64,000 bases of DNA from Rikenellaceae bacterium. GTDB taxonomy: Bacteria > Bacteroidota > Bacteroidia > Bacteroidales > Rikenellaceae. A model generated the notes under the pieces. That model had not been told where the DNA came from. It did no database searches and saw only the letters and a list, made by a program, of their open reading frames with translations. Positions within the stretch are counted from its first letter, which is position 1, and every line of letters begins with the position of its first letter. Shown here piece after piece: positions 8,743-16,691 of the stretch. The stretch is from the NCBI GenBank assembly GCA_015059955.1, contig SUZK01000003.1, positions 124,001 to 188,000 of the forward strand, written 5' to 3'. A program made the translations under genes and the position numbers.

Positions 8743-9408
8743 TTAAAAAGCGGAGACAGCGCGCACATAGTAGTTGTAGTACTTACTGAGGCTGCAGGTG
8801 CTGCCATTGCTCATACCGACAAGCCACGCGCAGAACTCAGGCTTATAGCCTTCAGACTCCGTTGACGACCAATAAAAACTTCTCTTCAGTTCAGCATTAT
8901 ATTCAGCCAGTGTGGAATTAATCTTTGACTTATTATTGTATATAGTCATTAACTCATCCTTAGCTGGCAGATACCAATCTGCACCCTTTTTGCGACACCA
9001 AACAAAGGCGGGATATTGGTAGCTATCACTACGCTGCATCACCTTATCGGTATTCGCCTTACCATCACTCTTATTTATCAATCCTAATTTAATTCCCTTT
9101 TTATATTGCTCATAAGTACACCACTGCGCCACTGTCTCATCCAACGATACAATCCTTCCGTGGCGACCGCCATCTGAGACCTCGAAGACAACACCCTGCT
9201 TGCCATTCACATTATAGTAGTCGCCAACCTTGTAAGGGGCTGTTGTATTCTGGTGTGCGCAGGGTTGTGTAACATTAATAGTTAAATGTTGGTCGCAATA
9301 CTCGTGGTCGTTAATAGTGTCCAACGGTGCGCGTTGTGCAGAGGCCTCGCTAATGGTGCTCGTTAGCATAACGCCTACGAGTGTTAATAGAAGATAGATA
9401 TTTTTCAT
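8743..9408 (-). CDS. Secreted C-type-lectin-like (DUF1566/Lcl-type) variable protein, copy 1; likely DGR target
   Basis: A 221-residue protein with a signal peptide ending near residue 25 (ASAQ). The body contains YKVGDYYNVNGKQGVVFEV, then VWCRKKGADWYLPAKDEL and YWSSTE, which are hallmarks of the DUF1566/FISUMP-like C-type-lectin fold. It ends in the YVRAVSAF type of tail seen in many DGR-diversified proteins. Compared with its paralog at 60469-61128, the last 44 codons differ at 13 positions. At 12 of these the third base (C or T) is the same and bases 1 and/or 2 differ, for example TAC/AGC, CTC/GGC, AGC/TAC and CTT/TAT. Invariant codons (TGG, GCG, ACC, AAG) lie between them. This is what copying of AAY template codons with adenine mutagenesis produces. 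The rest of the gene, its promoter and downstream hairpin are shared with copy 2. The protein is probably a surface or secreted binder; the ligand is unknown. Confidence 0.75.
   Translation of the reverse strand: MKNIYLLLTLVGVMLTSTISEASAQRAPLDTINDHEYCDQHLTINVTQPCAHQNTTAPYKVGDYYNVNGKQGVVFEVSDGGRHGRIVSLDETVAQWCTYEQYKKGIKLGLINKSDGKANTDKVMQRSDSYQYPAFVWCRKKGADWYLPAKDELMTIYNNKSKINSTLAEYNAELKRSFYWSSTESEGYKPEFCAWLVGMSNGSTCSLSKYYNYYVRAVSAF
8746..8880 (-). other. Probable DGR variable region (VR) of copy 1
   Basis: The last ~45 codons of the gene, from YWSSTE to the stop, hold all of the NNC/NNT-type variable codons. Here the variable residues include S, G, F, C, L, G, S, C, S, L, Y and Y at positions where copy 2 has other residues. 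The constant framework codons lack adenine-rich triplets. Assignment rests on the substitution pattern alone, as no template repeat was found in this window. Confidence 0.7.
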
Positions 9409-9431
9409 AGTGCTTATTTTGCTTTATTTAG

Positions 9432-9463
9432 CAAAGTTAGTAATATTATCGAAAAACGCAAAA
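9432..9463 (-). promoter_or_regulatory. Promoter of variable-protein gene 1
   Basis: On the minus strand, TTTTG (9459-9463) and TAACTTTG (9432-9439) are separated by 19 bp, matching the Bacteroidota consensus, 24 nt from the ATG. The same promoter is present in copy 2. Confidence 0.7.
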
Positions 9464-9552
9464 CCTAATCGCAGATATTGTACTGAAGCGGCCGATTAAT
9501 GCAGTGAAGATAGAGATATTCAGCAGTGTTCCCATTCGGGCTTTGGACTGAA

Positions 9553-9685
9553 GCGTCGCAACCCCAATTTGATGTTAGAATAGGCTACGCAACATTAATT
9601 AGCACCGCAACCCCAATTTGCTGTCAGAGGGGGCTACGCAACGTTAATTAGCACCGCAACCCCAATTTGTTGTCAGAAGGGGTTA
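9553..9685. repeat. 49-bp tandem direct repeat, 2.7 copies
   Basis: Units at 9553-9601, 9602-9650 and 9651-9685 (partial) each start GC(G/A)(T/C)CGCAACCCCAATTTG. Complete units end in CAAC(A/G)TTAATTA. The third unit runs into fold-back element F1, so the unit contains the left arm of a class A element. The matching region near variable-protein copy 2 has 1.7 units (61273-61356). Confidence 0.85.
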
Positions 9686-9790
9686 GATGTGGCCTCGACA
9701 TGAAATTGGGCTGGATGGGACATACTATGCGTATTTCCCATTCAGCCCAATGATTGAGAGGTCGCAGATGACACCTTATCACGACAAATT
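9664..9790. repeat. Class A fold-back element F1
   Basis: The outer arms AATTTGTTGTCAGAAGG and CCTTATCACGACAAATT flank an inner stem ATTGGGCTG-GATGGGA / TCCCATTC-AGCCCAAT with apical CATACTATGCGTAT. It abuts element F2, sharing the TTAA junction. Confidence 0.85.
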
Positions 9791-9918
9791 AATTTGTTGT
9801 CAGAGTGGTGCAGTAGTGGCGCTGACATGATAAATCCCCGGATGGGACATACTAAGCGTATTTCCCATTCGGGGATTTGATTGAAGCGTCGCTAATGCGC
9901 CGCTATCACAACAAATTA
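9788..9918. repeat. Class A fold-back element F2, ends in the subtilisin stop codon
   Basis: The arms AATTTGTTGTCAGAGTGG and CGCTATCACAACAAATTA enclose an inner stem AAATCCCC-GGATGGGA / TCCCATTC-GGGGATTT with apical CATACTAAGCGTAT. The final TTA is the complement of the TAA stop of the gene at 9916-11982. Confidence 0.85.
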
Positions 9919-11982
9919 TAGCCAGGCACCATTATCATTATTATCTCGTGCCACAATCACAAACTCCTTCTCGACAATACTACCTGCAACTCGACGCTCA
10001 CGGTCGTCTGTGTCTAAGGATTTATAGTCGATGCCTGCCACATACTTAAGTTTTACGTTGCCTATACCCGACTTTGTACAAACGAAGATAAGAGTATTAG
10101 TGCCGAAGGTAGAGATATTTGTTATGCCGAGTCGCTGGATGGTCTGCTCATCTATTTCGTAGTCCCACAGCTTAACATTTGCCGCCTCACTACCCATATG
10201 CTCATCAAGAGAGAGATAGACACTCTTACCAACTGTGGCAGGGATAACACGTGTGTCGGCAACAAGCGAAACAGCATGCAGAGCATCGGCGCGACCAACA
10301 CCCATCTTTTGGTAGTAGGTGTCGAGGTTAATCTCCCACTCCTGACCACCATATGCTTGACCTCTCTTAGAGCCATGAAGACGAGAGTCTATCTCGCATG
10401 CCGACGAGTATAGTATGTCGGTAAGCTCATCGCTGGTAAGGCGCTTGCCATGCTCCACAGCATAGGATACAACCAATGCCGCTATACCCGAAACATAGGG
10501 CGTCGCCATAGATGTTCCGGTCATATATCCGTAGTCACTATCGTAGCACACCCTACCGTCGCTATATGGGTCAGGAGTCTCACTTGGCACGGTTGAGAGT
10601 ATTGCACCTTTCGCGTTGAGCACTCCATTGACCCACTCGTAGTCACCACCAGGAGCAGCTATGTTACAACCTAAATTGTAGTTGGTGTAGTAGGTGGGTA
10701 GGCCATCGGCCGAGGTGGCTGTCACAGATATACATATATGATGAGAACCAGGCATGCCCGCAACATGTTGCGCCTCATTGCCCGCCGCAAATATAGACAC
10801 ACCACCATCCATCACATCGCCACCGCCATACTCCTTAAAGTAGCACAACGCCTCATAAACGACGCTACATGCTCCCTTCTCAATTACTGGAATCATATAA
10901 GTACCCGACATACCCCACGAGCACTGCAATATCGCAGCCCCCATGTCGGTAGCGTACTCAATGCCTGAGGCTATATTGTCCATCGTAGATGATATACTCT
11001 CCTTGAACATCTGCACCGACATAATACGCACACCATCACCCTTGCCTGTGCCACCAGCGATACTCGAAATGCCAATGCCATTATTATTTACCGCAGCCAC
11101 AATGCCCGCAACATGTGTACCATGGCCAACATCACCTATATAGTGACCATAGGCATTGTAGCGACGATTGTTCCACGATATATTACCATTGCCATCAATG
11201 GTATTAATGCCGTAGATGTCATCGACATAACCATTACCGTCATCATCGACACCCTCTGCTCCATTTAGCTCAGCACTGTTTGTCCACATGTTAGCCGCCA
11301 AGTCGGGGTGGGTATACTTAACACCCTCATCCACCACCGCGACAATAACACTGGGGTGTCCGGCGGTATACTCCCACGCCTTGAAGGCGTTGATATCTTC
11401 ACCCGCCAACGCAGTGCTATATATCTCCTTGTCGCCACGATTGTCGAGTGCCCACTGATCGGGTAACATCGGGTCATCGAATGGATAATCACCTGTTCGT
11501 GTTGCGACAACCTCGTCAACAGGAATGACATGTACCTCTGGGCGCACAACTCTCTCGGCAAACTCCACACGCTTGACATTGGGCATCGCAGCTAAACGCT
11601 CAGCAGCAAGCTCAACATCGACATCCTCGGAGAACTCCACCGTAAACCAGCGGTGCATGCCACGCTCTCGTTTAATGTCGCCATTTATGGCGAGGTTGAA
11701 GACGGGCTTTATACGCTTGACATCTAACTCACTAACCACAATGCTCAGGCCCTCGATACCGGCACGTGTAGGCTCGGCAGCACTTAGCCACTCATCGGCA
11801 GTAGCATCATCAACATATACAATCATGCGGCCCGCAATAGCACTCTCGCTTGAGTTTATAATCTTTTGCACAACGGGTCGCTCGACCGAGGGTTCGAACT
11901 CTGGGTCGTTGACACACGACATCACGCCAAAGAGCGCGACAGCAGCTACAAAGAGTCTGATGTTTGTATATTTAGCCTCCAT
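9916..11982 (-). CDS. Subtilisin-like (S8) serine protease lipoprotein
   Basis: A 688-residue lipoprotein with lipobox GVMSC (C23). Residues about 50-150 look like an inhibitor-I9-type prodomain (RMIVYVDDATADEW... then a strand ending VKRVEFAE). The S8 catalytic domain spans about 185-580, with Asp218 in VVDEG, His287 in GHGTHVAG, oxyanion Asn402 in AAGNEA and Ser491 in GTSMATP. An acidic DDDGNGYVDD loop (246-255) resembles a calcium-binding insertion. A C-terminal beta-rich segment follows to residue 688. It should be an active, surface-anchored endoprotease; the substrate is unknown. It lies 18 nt after the upstream 678-residue lipoprotein and is co-transcribed with it, so that protein may be a partner or substrate-binding companion. 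Its stop codon is provided by fold-back element F2. Confidence 0.9.
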   Translation of the reverse strand: MEAKYTNIRLFVAAVALFGVMSCVNDPEFEPSVERPVVQKIINSSESAIAGRMIVYVDDATADEWLSAAEPTRAGIEGLSIVVSELDVKRIKPVFNLAINGDIKRERGMHRWFTVEFSEDVDVELAAERLAAMPNVKRVEFAERVVRPEVHVIPVDEVVATRTGDYPFDDPMLPDQWALDNRGDKEIYSTALAGEDINAFKAWEYTAGHPSVIVAVVDEGVKYTHPDLAANMWTNSAELNGAEGVDDDGNGYVDDIYGINTIDGNGNISWNNRRYNAYGHYIGDVGHGTHVAGIVAAVNNNGIGISSIAGGTGKGDGVRIMSVQMFKESISSTMDNIASGIEYATDMGAAILQCSWGMSGTYMIPVIEKGACSVVYEALCYFKEYGGGDVMDGGVSIFAAGNEAQHVAGMPGSHHICISVTATSADGLPTYYTNYNLGCNIAAPGGDYEWVNGVLNAKGAILSTVPSETPDPYSDGRVCYDSDYGYMTGTSMATPYVSGIAALVVSYAVEHGKRLTSDELTDILYSSACEIDSRLHGSKRGQAYGGQEWEINLDTYYQKMGVGRADALHAVSLVADTRVIPATVGKSVYLSLDEHMGSEAANVKLWDYEIDEQTIQRLGITNISTFGTNTLIFVCTKSGIGNVKLKYVAGIDYKSLDTDDRERRVAGSIVEKEFVIVARDNNDNGAWL

Positions 11983-12000
11983 GGGTCATCATGTTTTAAA

Positions 12001-14037
12001 TTAGTGGATTACAGCGATACATGGTGCATCGCTCTGCATAGCATTCGTTGTAGGCTCTGTTGTCGAACGAGTGCCCTCTTGCTGAGCCATCACCTCATCA
12101 TAGAACTTTGCCAACTCGGCAATAGAGGCCTCGTCGGTGATATAGTCCTCCTCGGTAAAGTAGTAGCCATCAGGCGACTTGTATAAATCTATATTACCAT
12201 CTTCGTCCATAGCCACTATGTAGTAATGGAAGGCAATATTTTGCTTACAATAGTAGTAAATCTTCGGCTTGCAGGCCTGGCTTTGAAGCATTGAAATTAT
12301 CTGGTTATCATCACATCCTACGGTATCGTCATCACTAAGGAAAGTTGCATAGAGCTGAGATACCTCACCCTCAACGTAGATATCGACACCCACAGCGCAG
12401 TAGCCACTCATATATAATGATACCCAAGAGTCATTCATGTGATACTTTGTATGATCGTAGTCATTCAAGGCCCCTGCATAGAATGGGCCATAACAATCGA
12501 AACCCGTAACCCTACACTTTGGCTCTGTCGGAGCGGGCGTTGTTATCGGGAACATGGTGATATCCTCGGTTGTAGCCACGCCACCATGCACACCCACACA
12601 TACCACGCAGTAGTCGGTCTCAGGATTGAGAAAGCGGAACTCATGGTTGCTCTCTCCATAGCATATATCACCCCTATACCAGCCCTCATCAACAAGTCGT
12701 TGGTGGAGCAGAGAGCTATCCCATGACTCGTATGCCTCCTTGCTCATCACCGTGACGTAGTAGCCGCCCATATCGTCAGATGGGGTTATGGTGAAATCTA
12801 CCATGCGCCCATGTATCTCATTCTGCGTCATCTCGAAGCTGATATCAGTCATTGAGCACATACCAGTTGTAAACTTAACAATCTCAGGATATGAGACCAT
12901 CTGTATTCTGCCATCCACAACGTCGAGAGCATAGGCAACAATATAATACTCAGTGTTGGCATTAAGGTGCAGACGCTCATCCTTAAAGCTCTTTGCAAAG
13001 GTACTCTCTTCTAAAAACGCCTCTAAGCTCTCTGCACCATCGGCCGAGGCATAATTATAGTCAATATGCCATCTATATGAGAAAAATTCATAAATCTCCT
13101 CAATGGATTGGTCCTCTACGAAGACCTCATAATTATTGGGATTTACTATCAAATAGCGATATCGTAGGTTGCTATCCTCATCGCACTCTATGCTGAGCAG
13201 TGCATCCGAGCTGTATACGGGGTCGATATCTACCTTTGCATTGAGTTTTATATCTTCACGTATCGGCGTATGTTCAGTATTGAGATAGAGATTATAGACC
13301 GGTGTAACCGCCTTTATCTTAGGTCGACCACTCTCATCTTCATAGAACTCCACGCCCACAGTAAAGATACAATACCCTCCATTAGGCACCGCAAAATGCA
13401 CCTCTCGCTCATAGTGACCCGTACTACATACCCCCATTTCAACCATATACTGCTTAACATCAACACCACCTCTTAAGGCTTCGAAGATATATGGGTCAGC
13501 ATAACTGGATACGAATCCATGTCCATCTTCAATAAGGTCGTCGAAAGGTCTATCCTCAATCGACACGCCGTACCCCAAATGACGTATATATGTAAAGATC
13601 TCCATATTCTCATCCTTAGATGTCACTTGCACGTTAAACGACGTGGTGGTGATGTCGCTAACATCTATGTTGAGCATCTGCTCTCCTCTACACTTCTGCG
13701 TAACTCGAACCTGCGTAAAGTCGGGATATGCATCATTCTTAACCAAAATCACCGCACTACGGTCATAATGATGAACGTTGTTTTTCACAGCAAAGGTGAT
13801 ACTTGTCATAGTATTACTCTTATACGTCAGCCAACCATTCGCACCATTTTCAAGGGTAATATGGTAATCTACCTTATCATACATATACGATGATAGGTCG
13901 AAGTTGATGGTAAGCTCATCACTATCCCAGTCGAGCACTACCTCAGTCTCGTCTACGGGGAATGTAGAAATACCAGGATCTTTCTCGCAACTGGCGAATA
14001 GAAGCACCAAACATAGTAGTGAAAATATAGGTCTCAT
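12001..14037 (-). CDS. Multi-domain BACON-like surface lipoprotein upstream of the subtilisin
   Basis: A 678-residue lipoprotein with lipobox FASC (C17). Residues about 28-115 resemble a BACON domain (EVVLDWDSDELTINFDL, then a VTQK end strand). At least three Fn3-like modules follow, each starting with a strand of the type LNIDVSDITTTSFNV or ISFEMTQNEIHGRMVDFTITPSDD and ending in strands such as TEYYIVAYALD or TDYCVVCVGVHGG. These modules resemble those in the 6062-7312 and 3843-6029 proteins, so the two clusters share an origin. The C-terminal tail (about 630-678) is helix-like and low in complexity. No enzymatic motif was seen. It is the first gene of a two-gene operon with the S8 protease. 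Confidence 0.7.
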   Translation of the reverse strand: MRPIFSLLCLVLLFASCEKDPGISTFPVDETEVVLDWDSDELTINFDLSSYMYDKVDYHITLENGANGWLTYKSNTMTSITFAVKNNVHHYDRSAVILVKNDAYPDFTQVRVTQKCRGEQMLNIDVSDITTTSFNVQVTSKDENMEIFTYIRHLGYGVSIEDRPFDDLIEDGHGFVSSYADPYIFEALRGGVDVKQYMVEMGVCSTGHYEREVHFAVPNGGYCIFTVGVEFYEDESGRPKIKAVTPVYNLYLNTEHTPIREDIKLNAKVDIDPVYSSDALLSIECDEDSNLRYRYLIVNPNNYEVFVEDQSIEEIYEFFSYRWHIDYNYASADGAESLEAFLEESTFAKSFKDERLHLNANTEYYIVAYALDVVDGRIQMVSYPEIVKFTTGMCSMTDISFEMTQNEIHGRMVDFTITPSDDMGGYYVTVMSKEAYESWDSSLLHQRLVDEGWYRGDICYGESNHEFRFLNPETDYCVVCVGVHGGVATTEDITMFPITTPAPTEPKCRVTGFDCYGPFYAGALNDYDHTKYHMNDSWVSLYMSGYCAVGVDIYVEGEVSQLYATFLSDDDTVGCDDNQIISMLQSQACKPKIYYYCKQNIAFHYYIVAMDEDGNIDLYKSPDGYYFTEEDYITDEASIAELAKFYDEVMAQQEGTRSTTEPTTNAMQSDAPCIAVIH

Positions 14038-14107
14038 AGTCTAATATTTTATCGTAACACACCAGCACATGAAAATAATATTGTCATTTTTTTAATGGCA
14101 TTCATTA

Positions 14108-14139
14108 CAAAGGTAACAATTATATTCTGTTTTCCCAAA
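14108..14139 (-). promoter_or_regulatory. Predicted promoter of the lipoprotein/subtilisin operon
   Basis: On the minus strand, TTTG (14136-14139) and TACCTTTG (14108-14115) are separated by 20 bp, about 70 nt upstream of the 678-residue lipoprotein. Confidence 0.65.
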
Positions 14140-14320
14140 TAATCATGATAATTTCCCAGGGGGTGGGTACTGTATTACAGTGAATAAGAAAAAATAAAAG
14201 ATGAAAGAGAGTCGTTGTCGCGAGCTAAGAGATAGGGAGATTAGGAAAGCCAAGGAGCATACACCAAACTCCCCAAATTCTCTAAATTCATTAATCGCAA
14301 CCCTATTTAGCGCCACAACC

Positions 14321-14449
14321 TAATTTATTGTCAGAAGGGGTATAATTTGGCGCCGATAAAGAGAAAGAGCGGATGGGACATACTTGATGTATTTCCCATT
14401 CGCTCTTTTGATTGAGGCGTCGAAGGATGCCCCTTATCACAGCAAATTA
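14321..14449. repeat. Class A fold-back element F3
   Basis: The left arm TAATTTATTGTCAGAAGGGG and right arm CCCCTTATCACAGCAAATTA enclose an inner stem AAAGAGC-GGATGGGA / TCCCATTC-GCTCTTT with apical CATACTTGATGTAT. Its inner stem is nearly the same as that of F9 at 61335. Confidence 0.85.
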
Positions 14450-14577
14450 AATTTGTTGTCAGAGTGGTGCAGTAGTGGCGCTGACATGAAAATGCTCTGG
14501 ATGGATAGTACTTGAAGTACATTCCATTCAGAGCATTGATTGAAGCGTCGCTAATGCGCCGCTATCACAACAAATTA
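14448..14577. repeat. Class A fold-back element F4, ends in the ligase stop codon
   Basis: The left arm TAAATTTGTTGTCAGAGTGG and right arm CGCTATCACAACAAATTA enclose an inner stem AATGCTCTGGATGGA / TCCATTCAGAGCATT with apical AGTACTTGAAGTAC. The last TTA is the complement of the stop codon of the gene at 14575-16275. Confidence 0.85.
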
Positions 14578-16275
14578 CTTGAGGTTGAGACGCTCCGCAG
14601 TATACAAATAACGCTTGATACTACGCTTTGGCGTCTTGACAAACTCGTCGCGGTGGATAACGATATTTGATACCTTCTCGTATGATGCCACGAGAGTATT
14701 GAGGGTCTTGAGGTTCTCCTCCATAATCTCTGGAAGATGCTCCATGTCTACACCCTCGGCATTTGCGAGCTCGTAGTCGGGCACAACAAGAGCTGTGAGC
14801 TTACCGCCATTCTCGATGACGAGTGACTCGGCAACCATATAGAGGTTATTTAGGCGCTCCTCAATCTCCTCAGGGTAGATGTTCTGACCCGAGCCAGAGA
14901 GAATCATATTCTTGCAACGACCACGGATGTAGAGGGTGCCATCGTCGTCGATGGTACACATATCGCCAGTATGCAACCAGCCATCATCCTCAAGCACCGC
15001 CTTAGTGGCATTCTCATTTTTGTAGTAACCCATCATGACGTGCTCACCACGAACAAGAAGCTCCCCAGGGACATTCTTTGGGTCGCTCGAAAGAATCTTG
15101 GCCTCAAGCATACCTGGGATAATCTTACCGCATGAACCGGTCTTGAAGAGCGTAGGAAGCTCGAAGCTAATAAGTGGTGCGCACTCAGTCATGCCGTAGC
15201 CCACGGTCAATGGGAACTTTATCTTACGCAAGAAATCCTCGGTCTCCTTGTTGATGGCAGCGCCACCAACGATGAATATCTCGACACAGCCACCAAACTG
15301 CTCCATAAGGCGCGATAGGATTGTCGAGTATATTGCTGTGTTAACCAATGGAATACGCATTGCAATACTCATAGGCTTCTTCTCCAACATTGGAAGGATA
15401 CTCTTGCGGTATACCTTCTCCAAAATCATAGGCACCGAGCATACGATGTTTGGGCGCACGGTCTTCATTGCCTCGATAAGAATCTTTGGCGATGGTATGC
15501 GACCAAGAAGTGTCACGTGGATACCGCACGCCATAGGCGCCAAGAAGTCGAAGGCGCAACCGAAGGCGTGTGCCAAGGGCAAGAACGACAATGTACGACC
15601 ACCCTTGCGGAAGAAGTTCTCGCCAGTCTTTGGGTTAGGCATACCCAAGGCGAAGACGATATTACCTGTAAGGTTGTTCACCGTAAGCATAACACCCTTA
15701 GATGAGCCTGTTGTACCCGATGTATAGTTGAGCAGACAGAGCTGGTCGTTAGCAATCTCAGGATATTTGATATCATCAACAGAGAAGCCATGAGGATATG
15801 CCGCTGCAAAATGAACATTCATATTATCTATATAAGAGGTAAGGGTCTTGCCCTCGCGCTCGTAGATAACATGAAAGTCGGTAAGCGAGAATACTGCCTG
15901 GATTGTAGGTATCTGGTCACCCTCGAGGTCATCCCAGAAGTTATCGCCCAAGAAGAGGAGCTTACTCTCCGAGTGGTTGATAATGTTGACAACATCGTTA
16001 GGATTGAAATCCTGGAGGATTGGAACAATCACAGCACCATAGGTTATCGTAGCGAGATAGCTCACGCACCAGCGTGTATTGTTACGACCAATAAGTGCAA
16101 TCTTATCGCCACGCTCGATGCCTGCCTCCTTGAACATAAGGTGTAGCTTAGCCACATCCTGTGCAACATCGAAGTAGGTAAGTGTCTCCTTTTTGAAGTA
16201 GTCGGAGAGAGCTGGTGAGTTGCTATTGTCGCGGAAACTCTGCTCGAAAATCTTAATTAAATTGGTATCCAACAT
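14575..16275 (-). CDS. AMP-dependent synthetase/ligase (long-chain acyl-CoA synthetase type)
   Basis: A 566-residue ANL-superfamily adenylate-forming enzyme. Motifs in order are the P-loop-like YTSGTTGSSKG at 184-194, the A5 motif YGMTECAP near 370, the A7 motif GWLHTGD near 432, IRGRCKNMILSGSGQNIYPEEIE (A8 and hinge), and the A10 lysine region KTPKRSIKRY at the end. All are intact. The family activates a carboxylate to an acyl-AMP and passes it to CoA. The FadD-like length and the SFLPLAHAFG region favour a long- or medium-chain fatty acid, but the substrate is not readable. It stands alone, with a -7 box TATCTTTG on the minus strand at 16315-16322. Fold-back element F4 supplies its stop codon. 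Confidence 0.88.
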   Translation of the reverse strand: MLDTNLIKIFEQSFRDNSNSPALSDYFKKETLTYFDVAQDVAKLHLMFKEAGIERGDKIALIGRNNTRWCVSYLATITYGAVIVPILQDFNPNDVVNIINHSESKLLFLGDNFWDDLEGDQIPTIQAVFSLTDFHVIYEREGKTLTSYIDNMNVHFAAAYPHGFSVDDIKYPEIANDQLCLLNYTSGTTGSSKGVMLTVNNLTGNIVFALGMPNPKTGENFFRKGGRTLSFLPLAHAFGCAFDFLAPMACGIHVTLLGRIPSPKILIEAMKTVRPNIVCSVPMILEKVYRKSILPMLEKKPMSIAMRIPLVNTAIYSTILSRLMEQFGGCVEIFIVGGAAINKETEDFLRKIKFPLTVGYGMTECAPLISFELPTLFKTGSCGKIIPGMLEAKILSSDPKNVPGELLVRGEHVMMGYYKNENATKAVLEDDGWLHTGDMCTIDDDGTLYIRGRCKNMILSGSGQNIYPEEIEERLNNLYMVAESLVIENGGKLTALVVPDYELANAEGVDMEHLPEIMEENLKTLNTLVASYEKVSNIVIHRDEFVKTPKRSIKRYLYTAERLNLK

Positions 16276-16691
16276 AAGATATATTATTTTGAATAAATTA
16301 CGCCATTAGCGCCACAAAGATACGACTTTTTATTTAGTCTACGAAATTTTCAACCAATTTTCCTATCAATTTTTTGAATATCTTTTAATACATACCACTT
16401 TTATCATTGATTTTCAAAGCATTACGTAAATTTTATAAGTTGTGATTTTTTTGTGAAATTTTTCTACAAGTACAATAACGGCTCATCTCAATAAGAAATA
16501 AAGACAAAATAATTTCCCATTTTTCCAAAACAAACAGCACGCCACACCAAGTAGCCACGACCAAAGAGATTAGCCTTAGCAGCGAACATTAAAGATAGCG
16601 CACGCGCGGGCGTTTGCATATTTCGGCTTTTTTATGTATCTTTGTGCGATTATAGCCACAACACTGGACAAATAATTAAAAACAATATACT
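16276..16691. other. 416-nt intergenic region between divergent genes
   Basis: AT-rich sequence with the -7 box for the ligase (minus strand, 16315-16322) and the pheT promoter (16613-16644). I see no gene or repeat in the middle. Confidence 0.7.
16613..16644 (+). promoter_or_regulatory. Promoter of pheT
   Basis: TTTG (16613-16616) and TATCTTTG (16637-16644) are separated by 20 bp, an exact fit to the Bacteroidota housekeeping consensus, 47 nt before the ATG. Confidence 0.75.

Larger units (their letters stand above)
9409..9915. other. 507-nt intergenic region filled with repeats
   Basis: No gene is present. From left to right it holds the promoter of variable-protein gene 1, a partial class A core (9528-9566), a 49-bp tandem repeat, and two complete class A fold-back elements. 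The last of these ends in the stop codon of the subtilisin gene. Bases 9409 to about 9640 are almost identical to 61129-61350. Confidence 0.85.
14038..14574. other. 537-nt intergenic region
   Basis: It contains the promoter at 14108-14139, about 180 nt of AT-rich sequence in which I see nothing definite, and two adjoining class A fold-back elements (F3 and F4). No gene was found. Confidence 0.8.
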
